Assembly: GCA_015295945.1 (NCBI GenBank)
Contig: DVED01000017.1
Location: forward strand, 1 to 48,603
Length of the DNA: 48,603 nucleotides
Direction: 5' to 3'
Source of the DNA: Oscillatoriales cyanobacterium M59_W2019_021
Lineage (GTDB): Bacteria; Cyanobacteriota; Cyanobacteriia; Cyanobacteriales; Geitlerinemataceae
Part shown: in pieces, positions 26,710 to 36,410 of the stretch
How positions within the stretch are numbered: position 1 is the first letter of the stretch
Layout: each line of letters opens with the position of its first letter
Position numbers and translations under genes: made by a program
Notes under the pieces: model-generated
Database searches by the model: none
Seen by the model: only the letters and a program-made list of their open reading frames with translations
Told to the model about the DNA's origin: nothing

Positions 26710-27034
26710 AGCATTAAGATTTTTGATTAGAGTTATGCGAGAGAATCAAACCCTCGATCCTCCAATTTCACAACCTAATACGTCACTAGAGATCGCGGAC
26801 GACAGTTTGTAGTGACCGATGCGATCGAAAATTATCCCAACCTCCAGATCGGTTTAGCAAATCCGATCGTCGGTAGCGAAAATGATAAAATAACGTTATT
26901 CGTTCGATCGGCTCGGGACTCTTCGGTATTAACAGGAGTATCGAAGCTAAACCGAACTTTTGACCGCGTTTTCCAATGTTCAGAGCGATCGCCATGCCTA
27001 AGAGAACTGGCACGCAGGAGGCAAGTCAGGTTAC

Positions 27035-27274
27035 ATGAACCCCATTCCCTTACCCTCTCACATCCACTACGAGTTGTTACTCCAGTTACTCGAACGGCAA
27101 ACCCTTAGCGCCGTCAACCAACAGCCCGATCGACGGGAACAAGTCAACCAAATTATCATTACACTTCGCAAAGCCCTCGCGCAACAGAAACAACTCGAAG
27201 CCAGTTGTCTGCAAACCAACGTAGAAATCGAATATCGCTGGTCGCTTCACGGTTCCAGCGTCGAGTCGGACTAG
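27035..27274 (+). CDS. DUF5340 family protein
   Basis: 79 residues beginning MNPIPLPSHIHYELLLQLLE, the hallmark start of a short protein family conserved in cyanobacteria (DUF5340). The sequence continues RQTLSAVNQQPDRREQVNQI, IITLRKALAQQKQLE and is mostly helical. It has no membrane segment, metal-binding residues or known function. The start ATG has an AGGTTAC stretch upstream. It lies on the same strand as the aminotransferase gene, 181 bases before it; co-transcription is possible but not shown. The last 15 residues (EYRWSLHGSSVESD) are less typical of the family. Confidence 0.75.
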   Translation: MNPIPLPSHIHYELLLQLLERQTLSAVNQQPDRREQVNQIIITLRKALAQQKQLEASCLQTNVEIEYRWSLHGSSVESD

Positions 27275-27455
27275 GGTTGGCAGTCGCCCCCTCAGTCGCC
27301 TGTGTCTCCCCGCCTCCGCCGTTCCTCCCCGCAAATCCCCAAAGGAAGAGACAGCAACATGGCAGTGGGACTCGAAAAGAACCTAAAGGAACGCCTGTTA
27401 TTGCGAATTTACTGATACATTGAACGATCGGTAAAGATCGGTTGAAACAAAGTGT

Positions 27456-28607
27456 ATGGACAATAAATTGATGTTGATGATCCCCGGACCCACTCCGGTT
27501 CCGGAAAAAGCACTCCTAGAGTTAGCCAAACATCCCATCGGTCACAGAAGCGATGATTTTAGCAAAATCATGGCGGAAGTGACCCAAAATTTGAAATGGC
27601 TGCACCAAACCCAAAATGACGTATTGGTACTGACCTCGAGCGGTACGGGGGCAATGGAAGCGGGAATTATCAACTTCCTCAGTCGGGGCGATCGCGTTTT
27701 AGCCGGCACCAATGGTAAATTTGGAGAACGCTGGGTCGAAGTTGCCAAAGCCTACGGATTGGAAGTCGAGACCATTACTGCCGACTACGGACAGCCCCTC
27801 GACCCCGAACAGTTCCGGGAAAAATTGGAAGCGGATACGGAAAAACAAATCAAAGCCGTCATCCTCACCCACAGCGAAACTTCTACAGGCGTTCTCAACG
27901 ACCTGGAAACCATTAACCGCCACGTCAAAGCCCACGGGGAAGCCCTGATTATCGTCGATGCGGTGACCAGTTTGGGCGCCTACAACATTCCTGTGGACGA
28001 ATGGGGTTTGGATGTGGTGGGTTCCGGTTCTCAGAAAGGCTATATGATCCCACCGGGATTGGGGTTTGTCTCGGTCAGTGCCAAAGCCTGGGAAGCTTAC
28101 AAAACGGCAAACCTGCCCCGCTACTATTTGGATTTGGGCAAGTACAAAAAAACTGCCGACAAAAATAGCAATCCTTTTACGCCCCCCGTCAACCTATTTT
28201 TCGCCCTGCAAGCCACCTTGCGGATGATGCAAGCGGAAGGTTTGGAGAATATCTTCGCTCGTCACCAACGGTTGATGAATGCCACTCGGGCTGCTGTTAA
28301 AGCTATGGGTTTACCGTTGTTCGCGGCAGATGAGTGTGCTAGTCCGGCGATTACGGCAGTGGCACCCACCCAAGTGGAAGCCGAAAAAGTGAGATCGGTG
28401 ATGAAGAAGCAATTCGACATTGCCCTGGCTGGCGGACAAGATAGCCTCAAAGGTAAGATCTTCCGCATCGGTCATTTGGGATTTGTCAGCGATCGCGATG
28501 TCCTCTGTGCCATTGGAGCCTTGGAAGCCACGCTGCAAATGTTGAACGTCGAAGGGGTGACTTCCGGTGCCGGAGTTGCCGCTGCGGCGGAAGCGATCTC
28601 GCAGTAA
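27456..28607 (+). CDS. Alanine/serine-glyoxylate aminotransferase family protein
   Basis: 383 residues, fold type I PLP enzyme. The start has the family's LMIPGPTPVPEKALLELAKH; PLP is held by SSGTGAMEAG (phosphate loop, about 61-70), Asp168 in IVDAVTS and Lys194 in GSGSQKGYMIPPG, which forms the Schiff base. The substrate-binding Arg is expected in FRIGHLGFV. Cyanobacterial members are often annotated as soluble hydrogenase small subunit, a historical misnaming; transamination of glyoxylate with alanine or serine, in photorespiration, is the likelier role. Full length. The preceding gene is 181 bases away, and a hairpin follows at 28623-28656. Codon use is that of a well-expressed gene. Confidence 0.9.
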   Translation: MDNKLMLMIPGPTPVPEKALLELAKHPIGHRSDDFSKIMAEVTQNLKWLHQTQNDVLVLTSSGTGAMEAGIINFLSRGDRVLAGTNGKFGERWVEVAKAYGLEVETITADYGQPLDPEQFREKLEADTEKQIKAVILTHSETSTGVLNDLETINRHVKAHGEALIIVDAVTSLGAYNIPVDEWGLDVVGSGSQKGYMIPPGLGFVSVSAKAWEAYKTANLPRYYLDLGKYKKTADKNSNPFTPPVNLFFALQATLRMMQAEGLENIFARHQRLMNATRAAVKAMGLPLFAADECASPAITAVAPTQVEAEKVRSVMKKQFDIALAGGQDSLKGKIFRIGHLGFVSDRDVLCAIGALEATLQMLNVEGVTSGAGVAAAAEAISQ

Positions 28608-28622
28608 CATCCCCAAATTCAA

Positions 28623-28656
28623 GGGTCGGGTCGATCTTCAGAGATCGAAACCCGCC
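28623..28656. terminator. Hairpin between convergent genes
   Basis: GGGTCGGGTCGATCT, loop TCAG, AGATCGAAACCCGCCC form a GC-rich stem with small bulges. It lies between the converging aminotransferase and hydrolase genes and could end transcription from both sides. There is no strong T-run. Confidence 0.5.
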
Positions 28657-28682
28657 CCTCCCAAACTCTTTTCCGAACTTAA

Positions 28683-29534
28683 TTACTTATTACTTAAATA
28701 CTCATCATTCACAAACTCGCGCACCACTTTCAGATAGGTATCCGCATCTTCGAGCATGGGGAAATGCCCGGTTGACGGGATAACGGTATACTGGACGATG
28801 CTGTTGAGTTTGGCAGCTTGTTTGCCCATGGCGGCAGAGATAATTCGATCGAACTCTCCCGAGACTAGCAACGTGGGAACGCTGAGTTGGCGAAATTCTT
28901 CCGGCATGGTTTCGGCTGCCTTTTGACTGACGCAGGCATAAATCGTCCCCAACGCCGCCTCTTCGTCCGCCATCAGGAAATCTTCCAAAAACGCCTGACT
29001 CGAGGTGCGATCGAGCGGACGGTGGAGAAACCGAGCCATAAACATCTTATCCATTCCCGGAATCGCGCCCAGCCATCGGGGACGAAACTTGACCACCCAA
29101 CCGCCAAACCGATAAAAAGCGGCAAACTCTTTCTCGTTATATTCAAAGATGCCGCTACAGGTCAAAATCGCCCGTTCCACCCGTTCTCGATAGCGATTGA
29201 GAAATAAAGTGGCGATCGAAGCTCCCATGGAATGGGCGTTCAAGTACACTTTCTCCAAGCTCAACGCATCCAACAGTGCGGCTAAGTCGTCGGCGTAGGT
29301 TTCCAACTCGTAATTCGACAAAGCGGCAGAGGAAAGGGGAGACCGTCCGAATCCCGGCAAATCGTAGAGCAAACAGTCAAATTGATCGCCCAAGGCTCTT
29401 GCCGTACTTTCCCAATATCGCCCCGACCCCCCCCAGCCGTGCAGAAAGACCATCACCGGTTTGGGCGCAGAGGGCTCGGGAGGCAAAATCCACTGGTAGT
29501 ATCGATCGACACCGCGAACTTGAAGGTAGGGCAT
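28683..29534 (-). CDS. Alpha/beta hydrolase
   Basis: 283 residues. The oxyanion motif FLHGWGGSGRYW lies at 30-41, the nucleophile Ser102 sits in NAHSMGAS (the usual GHSMG with Ala for Gly), the acid is expected at VSGEFDRI and the base is His257 in STGHFPML. The fold is that of the large esterase, haloperoxidase and epoxide hydrolase superfamily; the substrate cannot be inferred. No signal peptide, so it is cytoplasmic. It is transcribed alone, converging with the aminotransferase gene. The start ATG at 29534 begins directly with a family-like MPYLQVRGVDRYYQW strand. Confidence 0.88.
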   Translation of the reverse strand: MPYLQVRGVDRYYQWILPPEPSAPKPVMVFLHGWGGSGRYWESTARALGDQFDCLLYDLPGFGRSPLSSAALSNYELETYADDLAALLDALSLEKVYLNAHSMGASIATLFLNRYRERVERAILTCSGIFEYNEKEFAAFYRFGGWVVKFRPRWLGAIPGMDKMFMARFLHRPLDRTSSQAFLEDFLMADEEAALGTIYACVSQKAAETMPEEFRQLSVPTLLVSGEFDRIISAAMGKQAAKLNSIVQYTVIPSTGHFPMLEDADTYLKVVREFVNDEYLSNK

Positions 29535-29901
29535 GAGTCATAGGGTTTTTACTGAATGCTGCTACAAATGCCGAGCCGGGGGAGCCGAGATAGACTGTGT
29601 GTAGCCCACATTTAGGTCATCGATATAACTGGCAATTGCAGCAACCATGAGTTTCATCTTAGCGAGATCTGTCGTGTCCGGGAACGACTGACGCACAGCG
29701 ACGATCCGCCGACGTTCTCCACCGATGCCGAATTGGAACCCTCGGGGCTAACAGACACCAGGGGACAAAACCCTCAAACTCCCCACAACGCGCTAAAAAG
29801 TGGAGTTCGACACCTCCGCGATCGCCCAAATCGGACTAACATACAGTATTGTAAGATGGGCATGATAAATTTATTGAAGCGATATCAGCCTAGGAGTATT
29901 C
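29535..29901. other. Intergenic region between divergent genes
   Basis: Contains the dispersed TGCTACAAATGCCGAGC unit (29553-29586) near the hydrolase start and no convincing ORF. It should hold the promoter of the ParM-like gene and, if this is a true segregation system, a centromere-like site; I see no array of direct repeats here. Confidence 0.5.
29553..29586. repeat. Dispersed TGCTACAAAT-CCGAGC unit
   Basis: TGCTACAAATGCCGAGCCGG then GGGAGCCGAG. Related copies at 13850-13880 and inverted at 43955-43985. In each case the unit is followed by purine-rich GGGGGAGC sequence and preceded by TTTA-rich sequence. Confidence 0.65.
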
Positions 29902-31059
29902 ATGACCGGTCCACAGTCTGCTGCTACCCCCGTTAACGCTGCTGCCATTCCAATGAATAACGTTAGACCAGCAGCAGCACCCAGCCCCGTAAAAACGACT
30001 TCCAATGCCAAAAAATCAATCCTCAGCGTCGATCTGGGTCGGACTTCCACCAAAACTTGCGTCACTCGCCAACCGGAAAACGTCGTCTTCATTCCGGCAA
30101 ACGTCAAGCAACTGGCTGTCGAGCAAGTTCGAGGGGGGATTTTTGAATCTCGCATGACCGATCCGCTGTCGGATTTGTGGATCGAGTACCAAGGCAAAGG
30201 CTACGCAGTCGGACAATTGGCGGCGGACTTTGGCGCTAATCTCGGAGTCGGTCAATCGAAAGTGGAAGATGCTCTGGCTAAGGTTTTAGCGTGTGTGGGC
30301 TATTTTGGATTTAAGGAGGAAGTAGCAGTCGTTCTCGGTTTGCCCTATCACTCCCAAGAACAGTTTGAAAAAGAAAAGGAACAACTGATCAGCTTGCTGA
30401 CCGGTCCTCACAAGATGAGCTATCGCGGGGAATCCGTTTCGGTAACGATTACTAAGGTTTGGGTGATGCCGGAAGGGTACGGCTCGATTTTATGGAGCGA
30501 GGCTCAATCGAAAAAGGGAACGGGCGGTCCGGACTTCACTCAATTGCCGGTTGCCATCGTCGATATCGGGCATCAAACCATGGACTGCTTGATGGTCGAT
30601 GGTTTTCGGTTCGCACGGGGGGCTTCTAAAAGCGAAAGCTTTGGCATGAGCCAGTTTTACGAGCAAGTTGCCGCTCAAATCGAAGGTGCCGACAGTCAAT
30701 CCCTGTCCTTGATTGCTGCCGTGAATCGACCCAAAGGCGATCGCTTCTACCGTCCTCGCGGCGCCACCAAGCCGACCAATCTCGACGATATTTTACCCAG
30801 CTTGAAAGAGAGTTTCTCTCGGGAAATTTGCAGCCGAGTTCTGGCTTGGTTGCCCGAGCGCGTGACCGATGTGATTTTAACCGGAGGCGGCGGCGAGTTT
30901 TTCTGGGAGGACGTGCAGCGCTTACTCAAAGAAGCTAAAATTGAAGCGCACCTAGCCTCGCCTTCGCGGCAAGCTAACGCTTTAGGGCAGTACATTTACG
31001 GAGAAGCTCAATTGGCATCCGCCGCCAATCGAGGAACGAATCCCGCATCTGGAAACTGA
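29902..31059 (+). CDS. ParM/StbA-like actin-type ATPase
   Basis: 385 residues. After a 35-residue Ala/Pro-rich leader the actin-fold motifs appear in order: phosphate 1 SVDLGRTSTKTCV (42-54), phosphate 2 AIVDIGHQTMDCLM (about 218-231) and adenosine motif LTGGGGEFFW (about 326-335). This is the signature of ParM-like segregation ATPases. Such proteins build filaments that push plasmid copies apart through a ParR adaptor. Here the gene is followed, with a one-base TGATG overlap, by a gene whose product looks like a ParR-type adaptor. The genomic context is otherwise chromosomal, so the cargo may be a chromosomal site or another cell-division or cell-shape function. Confidence 0.8.
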   Translation: MTGPQSAATPVNAAAIPMNNVRPAAAPSPVKTTSNAKKSILSVDLGRTSTKTCVTRQPENVVFIPANVKQLAVEQVRGGIFESRMTDPLSDLWIEYQGKGYAVGQLAADFGANLGVGQSKVEDALAKVLACVGYFGFKEEVAVVLGLPYHSQEQFEKEKEQLISLLTGPHKMSYRGESVSVTITKVWVMPEGYGSILWSEAQSKKGTGGPDFTQLPVAIVDIGHQTMDCLMVDGFRFARGASKSESFGMSQFYEQVAAQIEGADSQSLSLIAAVNRPKGDRFYRPRGATKPTNLDDILPSLKESFSREICSRVLAWLPERVTDVILTGGGGEFFWEDVQRLLKEAKIEAHLASPSRQANALGQYIYGEAQLASAANRGTNPASGN

Positions 31060-31577
31060 TGTTTCAGTGGTCTAACAAAACCCATAAATCTGTCACGTTC
31101 AACCGGGGGGTTGCAGACCAAAGCTTGCTCGACCTCGTAGAAGCCGCGCTGGAAAAACACCCCCACAAGACTTTCAGTCACCTGTGTAAGGAGGCACTGT
31201 GGCAGTTTTTAGGCATTCCCGAAGCGTTTCAACCTCGCCCGGAGCGAGGGTCGGCAGATGACGATCGTGAGTCTGCTGAGTTGAAGCGCCTGCTCGAAAA
31301 TTTCCAACAAGATTTTTGGGAGCGAGAAAGCAGTCGGGATGAAGCGATCGAGTCGTCTCTCGATCGCCTGTCCGAGCAGTTAACCTATTTGCAGCATCAG
31401 TTAACTCATTTAGAGGGGATCGTAGAGCGCAACCCCGAGTCACAAGGTTTGTCGGCGTCGGCGGTTAACTCCCCCAACCCTCAATCCCCTCCACCGATCG
31501 AGCCAAAACCTCAACCCGAACCCGTGGAACGCGATCCGGTGATCGATCGCCTGAGTCAATTCCTGGACGAGTTTTAA
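31059..31577 (+). CDS. ParR-like partner of the actin-type ATPase
   Basis: 172 residues, translationally coupled to the ATPase gene (TGATG). The N-terminal part KSVTFNRGVADQSLLDLVEA, then HKTFSHLCKEALWQFLG (10-53) looks like a strand-helix-helix DNA-binding domain of the ribbon-helix-helix kind. A Glu/Arg/Leu-rich coiled coil follows at about 78-126, then a Pro-rich linker and a short amphipathic C-terminal helix ending RLSQFLDEF. In ParR proteins a flexible C-terminus binds the ParM filament; by analogy this tail could do so. No family match is claimed; the name rests on size, domain layout and operon position. Confidence 0.6.
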   Translation: MFQWSNKTHKSVTFNRGVADQSLLDLVEAALEKHPHKTFSHLCKEALWQFLGIPEAFQPRPERGSADDDRESAELKRLLENFQQDFWERESSRDEAIESSLDRLSEQLTYLQHQLTHLEGIVERNPESQGLSASAVNSPNPQSPPPIEPKPQPEPVERDPVIDRLSQFLDEF

Positions 31578-31589
31578 ATCTCTAGAATG

Positions 31590-31604
31590 AGGCTCCTTGA
31601 GCCT
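31590..31604. terminator. Small hairpin between convergent genes
   Basis: AGGCTC, loop CTT, GAGCCT; it overlaps the clpX stop codon and lies 13 bases after the ParR-like stop. Short stem and no T-run, so its role as a shared terminator is uncertain. Confidence 0.35.
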
Positions 31605-32940
31605 ACGCTGTTTCCGGTCGGGGAAGCGACGAGGGATGCATCAAAATTTCTGAGGTTGATCGCTTCTCCACCATTTCTCGCGTAATCGTGCAGCGGGTAA
31701 CGTCTTTGCGGGAGGGTAGCTCGTACATGATATCGAGCATCAACTCTTCGACGATACTGCGTAAGGCTCGCGCTCCGGTTTTCCGGCGATAGGCTTCTTG
31801 GGCGATGGCTCGCAAGGCATCGGGTTGGAATTCCAACTCCACATTATCCATCCCCAGCAGTTTTTGATACTGTTTGACCAGAGCGTTGCGAGGTTGAGTT
31901 AAAATTGCCATCAGCGCTTCTTCATCCAGGGGGTCGAGAACGGCTTCGACGGGCAAGCGTCCAATAAACTCGGGAATCATCCCAAATTTCACTAAGTCTT
32001 CCGGTTCGACGTACTTGAGGGGATTGAACGATCGCTTATCTTTCGGGGTTTCTCCCGGCTGAATGAAGCCCATGGATTTTTTGCCGATGCGCTGTTCGAC
32101 AACCTTTTCTAAGCCAACAAACGCCCCACCGCAGATAAACAAAATATTGCTAGTATCGATTTGAATGCAGTCTTGATAGGGGTGCTTGCGCCCGCCTTGG
32201 GGAGGGACGTTGGCAATCGTCCCTTCCAGCATTTTTAACAACGCTTGCTGCACGCCTTCCCCGGAAACATCGCGGGTAATTGAGGGATTTTCGCTTTTGC
32301 GAGCCACTTTATCGAGTTCGTCGATATAAATAATACCCCGCTGTGCCTCTTCCACATCGAGATCGGCAACTTGGAGCAAGCGCAGTAAGATATTTTCGAC
32401 ATCTTCTCCCACGTACCCCGCTTCCGTCAGGGTCGTAGCGTCAGCGACAGCAAACGGCACGTCTAGGAAGTTGGCTAAGGTTTGGGCGAGGAGGGTTTTG
32501 CCGCAACCCGTAGGACCGATGAGCAAAATGTTGGATTTTTGCAGTTCTACTGCGTCGTCTCCCGCTCCTTTCCCTCTGATTTTGGCTTGTTGGGCAACGC
32601 TCAAGCGTTTGTAGTGATTGTAAACGGCAACGGAGAGGACTTTTTTAGCTTCGTGCTGACCGATGGCGTGTTCGTCGAGATATTTTTTGATTTCCTTGGG
32701 TTTGGGAATCTGGTTGAGGGAAATATTGGCGCGGGTTCGACGTTTTTCGGAGGTTTCGGCTCGAGGTGCGGGTTGAGGTGGCGTCGCTCGCGTGTCGAAC
32801 AGTTCTTCGTCTAAGATTTCGTTACACAAATCGACGCATTCGTCGCAGATATACACTCCCGGACCGGCAATCAACTTTCGCACCTGTTCTTGAGATTTGC
32901 CGCAGAAAGAACATTTGAGATGGGAGTCGTACTTGGACAT
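31603..32940 (-). CDS. clpX: ATP-dependent Clp protease ATP-binding subunit ClpX
   Basis: 445 residues. A zinc-binding domain with Cys10, Cys13, Cys32 and Cys35 recognises adaptors and substrates. The AAA+ module has Walker A GPTGCGKT near residue 140, Walker [10 protein letters not shown] near 204, the pore loop in [11 protein letters not shown], the IGF-type ClpP-binding loop (here IGKKSMGF) and sensor 2 in [11 protein letters not shown]. ClpX unfolds proteins and threads them into ClpP. A Pro/Ala/Arg-rich linker (residues about 52-70) follows the zinc domain. Transcribed in the same direction as tig and clpP, with a 330-base gap after clpP, the standard cyanobacterial order. Highly conserved and complete. 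Confidence 0.96.
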   Translation of the reverse strand: MSKYDSHLKCSFCGKSQEQVRKLIAGPGVYICDECVDLCNEILDEELFDTRATPPQPAPRAETSEKRRTRANISLNQIPKPKEIKKYLDEHAIGQHEAKKVLSVAVYNHYKRLSVAQQAKIRGKGAGDDAVELQKSNILLIGPTGCGKTLLAQTLANFLDVPFAVADATTLTEAGYVGEDVENILLRLLQVADLDVEEAQRGIIYIDELDKVARKSENPSITRDVSGEGVQQALLKMLEGTIANVPPQGGRKHPYQDCIQIDTSNILFICGGAFVGLEKVVEQRIGKKSMGFIQPGETPKDKRSFNPLKYVEPEDLVKFGMIPEFIGRLPVEAVLDPLDEEALMAILTQPRNALVKQYQKLLGMDNVELEFQPDALRAIAQEAYRRKTGARALRSIVEELMLDIMYELPSRKDVTRCTITREMVEKRSTSEILMHPSSLPRPETA

Positions 32941-33270
32941 AAGCTGCCTGATACTTTTTCGCTAAGCAACCCTAACCGTGCGCGAGCATCGATCGGATCT
33001 TGGACTGTTGCATTGCCGGTAAGCTGGAGGAAGTGGTCTTCACAGGTTTCCTCGAGAAGGAGGGAGGGAATCGACTCTAAAAATCAATACATGGAGACGG
33101 GTTGATCGCCGATGGAAAGGAGGATTGTCCCGACGCGATCGCTGTCAAAAACAACAGGATACTGGAGGAAATCTCCACGACGAATGTGGTTTCATTCTAG
33201 CATTTTTGCGCGAACAAGACAGGGGGCTGAAAATCGGTCAGCCCCTCTATCTCGAGGCACTACCCAAATC
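32941..33270. other. Gap between clpP and clpX
   Basis: 330 bases without a supported gene. On the minus strand it begins with a hairpin after clpP (33223-33245) and may hold a second promoter for clpX. Plus-strand ORFs here are antisense shadows. Confidence 0.5.
33223..33245 (-). terminator. Hairpin downstream of clpP
   Basis: GGGGCTGA, 7-base loop, TCAGCCCC: a perfect 8-bp GC-rich stem 25 bases after the clpP stop. The following transcript sequence, CTGTCTTGTTC, is only moderately U-rich, so it may attenuate rather than stop transcription into clpX. Confidence 0.5.
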
Positions 33271-33957
<687 letters not shown>

Positions 33958-34158
33958 AGATATCGATCGCGGGTAAATTAAAGCTGCTCTGGGGCTGAGT
34001 TTGATAGATGGAATGCCAACCAGACGACGAGTGGTTGCTTTCTTATTATGCCGTAACACTTTGGGTGGGGGAAGGGCGCGATCACCGAAGGGCAAAACCG
34101 AACGCACTGACCCCCGTCGGGGCGAACGATCGTTCGCCCCGACCGAACTCCTGATCGA

Positions 34159-35568
34159 TTACTCTTCTTCCGTCGCGTCTTCGACCACCTCCACCTCGGC
34201 GGCTACTGCCTCTTCGTCCGAATCTGCGGACTCTTCTTCTTTAGGGGCGAGCGTGCCTTCGGGAACCATTTCCACCTGGGCGTTTTCTTGCAACCAATCT
34301 AGCGCTTTTTCCTTCTTGACATCAGCGGTGGCAAACGATCGCAACCGATGGGGATCGACTTCGCGATCGCCCAATTGCTCGAGAATCTCTGCCATTTTCT
34401 GCTCGATTTCCGCTTCTTCCGGTTCTAAGGATTGCAGCTTGGCAATCTCTTCGAGCGCTAATTCTTGCTGAATGCGAGCCACAGCCTCCGGACGCGCGCG
34501 TTCCCGCATTTGGGGAATATTTTCTTCGGTATACAACTGGTTGACATCGATACCATATTGCCCCAACTGCATGGCGCGTTGGGTCAGTATGGTATCGACT
34601 TCTTGGCGGATCAGCGTTTCGGGCAACTCCACCTCCACATTCTCGAGTAGAGCTTTCAACAGTGCCGAGTGAATGTTCTGCTTGGTCTTCCGTTCGGCAT
34701 CGGATTTATACCGATTTTCGATCGACTCTCGTAACTCCGCCATGGTTTCAAACTCGCTCACCTCCTGAGCGAAATCGTCATCGAGTTCGGGGAGTTCTTT
34801 TTCCTTAATTTCCTTGACCGTGACGGTGAAGATGGCGGGTTTGCCTGCCAATTCGGGACTGCCGTAATCTTCGGGGAACTTCACCGATAGTTCTCGAGTT
34901 TCTTCGGCTTGCATCCCCACCATCTGCTCGACAAAGCCGGGAATGAACTTCCCTTCGGATAGCTCCACCTGAAAATCTTCGGCGCTGCCTCCAGGGAAGG
35001 GTTCGGGATCTTGTCCTTCTTCGTTAACCACTTTGCCTTCGAGATCGACCACGGCAACATCGCCCATTTGTAAGGGTCGATCCTCGACGGGAATCAGGGT
35101 GGCGTGTTCGGCGCGGCGCTGCTCGAAAAATTCCTCGACCTTCTGGGGATCGTACAGCACTTCTTCCGCTTTAACAGACAATCCTTCGTATTTCAGAAGG
35201 GAAATCTGCGGCGGCACGTCTACTTTTGCCGAGAAAGTGAGAGGCTGTCCCGGTTGGTATTGAGTCAGCAATTCCTCAAAATTCGATCGCAATTGGTAAT
35301 TGCCGATGGCTTCGATCGACTCTTGCTCGATCGCCTTTTGCAAACCCTGCTGGACAATTTCCTCCAAGGCTGCCGCTTTCACCCGCTCTTGTCCCAAGCG
35401 CTGGATGAGGATGTGGCGCGGGACTTTGCCCTTGCGGAACCCAGGAATGTTGACCGAGCGGGTGAAGTTTTGGAGCGTCCGCTCGTAGGTCTGTTTGGAC
35501 AGGTCTGAAGGGATTTCGATTTCTAAGCCGATTTGGCTGTCGGGAAGCTTTTCCTGGGTGACTTTCAT
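34159..35568 (-). CDS. tig: Trigger factor (ribosome-associated chaperone)
   Basis: 469 residues from ATG 35568 (MKVTQEKLPDSQIGLEIEIP); an upstream in-frame start adds 20 residues not found in the family. The ribosome-binding signature appears as NIPGFRKGKVPRHIL. The central peptidyl-prolyl isomerase domain (MGDVAVVDLEGKV, then FIPGFVEQMVGMQAEET) and the long C-terminal helical arms follow. It folds nascent chains at the ribosome exit tunnel. The protein ends in an acidic Glu/Ala/Asp tail of about 30 residues, common in cyanobacterial trigger factors. First gene of the conserved tig-clpP-clpX set. Confidence 0.95.
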   Translation of the reverse strand: MKVTQEKLPDSQIGLEIEIPSDLSKQTYERTLQNFTRSVNIPGFRKGKVPRHILIQRLGQERVKAAALEEIVQQGLQKAIEQESIEAIGNYQLRSNFEELLTQYQPGQPLTFSAKVDVPPQISLLKYEGLSVKAEEVLYDPQKVEEFFEQRRAEHATLIPVEDRPLQMGDVAVVDLEGKVVNEEGQDPEPFPGGSAEDFQVELSEGKFIPGFVEQMVGMQAEETRELSVKFPEDYGSPELAGKPAIFTVTVKEIKEKELPELDDDFAQEVSEFETMAELRESIENRYKSDAERKTKQNIHSALLKALLENVEVELPETLIRQEVDTILTQRAMQLGQYGIDVNQLYTEENIPQMRERARPEAVARIQQELALEEIAKLQSLEPEEAEIEQKMAEILEQLGDREVDPHRLRSFATADVKKEKALDWLQENAQVEMVPEGTLAPKEEESADSDEEAVAAEVEVVEDATEEE

Positions 35569-35723
35569 GTGTGGATACAGGTTGGGATGGATAACGACTG
35601 CCCGGTCTCTAATGGGACTCGCTAACAAGACGCAAGACTACATATGATACCGAAAAAATCCGACCTTAACACGAACTCGATGCCAAGTTTAACAATTACG
35701 TTTGATGTGAGTTGAAGGGGAAA

Positions 35724-35752
35724 GGAGTTCAGGAGTAAGCGCTGGCTACGCC
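35724..35752. repeat. Composite dispersed repeat (AGGAGT unit plus SDR)
   Basis: GGAGTTCAGGAGTAAGCGCT then GGCTACGCC. The reverse complement matches 20430-20465 except for seven missing bases (GCAGCGC). The AACTCCTG unit and the GGCGTAGCC element therefore travel or are recopied together. Confidence 0.75.
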
Positions 35753-35842
35753 TAGAGAGTGGGTAGGGAGTGCCACCGGAACGAAATGCACCATTCCCTA
35801 CCCATCAATCCCCCCAAACCCCAACAAAGGCAAAGGATGCAG

Positions 35843-35860
35843 TAACCCGTACTGACGTTA
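35843..35860. repeat. Dispersed repeat, copy 2
   Basis: TAACCCGTACTGACGTTA, identical to 1258-1275. Confidence 0.7.
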
Positions 35861-36376
35861 TTTTCATCGGACTGGGGAAAATACAGGCAGGTTTAGCAGA
35901 CATCGGCGGATCGGTGGCATGGGGCGATCGATCGGCGGTTTTACGGTAATGGGTAATCAGCGCGATAGTCGTTTGAGGATTTGTCAAACCTCGTACAGTT
36001 GATTTCGTCGAGAGAGGAGTGAGAAAACATCCGATAAATCCTACTCGGGTGTTTCCTGCCGCACTAAGTCGATTAAGAGGGTAAGCCATGTAAGGGATTA
36101 TATTGGTACATGATTTTATCCCTAAAAATCAAGTAAGATTATATGTCCCGGTTGCGGGTTACAAGTTTGTCCGGAGTTAAGTAACGCTTGTTCAAGATGC
36201 GATCGCGCTCTGATGTTCGGATAGGTTGTATCGAGTCCGCACGGGAATCCCAATGCCGACCCAATCGGGTCATACCAGAAGAAGGGAGCGATCGTACGTT
36301 AATCTATCTTATAGCAGTCGCCACTATGAGGCGCGATCGCGCTACGATATTCCGGTACTCTCCAGCGATGTCCTTG

Positions 36377-36410
36377 GCGATACTCTTAGCCCCTTTGGAG
36401 TAGCTGCGTC
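36377..36410. repeat. Short dispersed repeat (SDR-like), degenerate
   Basis: GCGATACTCTTAGCCCCTTT then GGAGTAGCTGCGTC. Same ACTC...GGAGT hairpin theme as the other copies, with a longer loop. Confidence 0.5.

Noticed and set aside
26780..27010. Open frame with GRQFVVTDAIENYPNLQIG
   Set aside because: It sounds protein-like, but it begins right after a stop, lacks a start with ribosome-binding site and matches nothing I know. Left as an unresolved fragment.
29733..29936. 67-codon ORF upstream of the ParM-like gene
   Set aside because: It runs into the ParM-like start in another frame and has no family signature.
35805..36089. 94-codon minus-strand ORF between tig and asd
   Set aside because: It spans the dispersed repeat at 35843 and noncoding-like sequence, and its composition is not protein-like.
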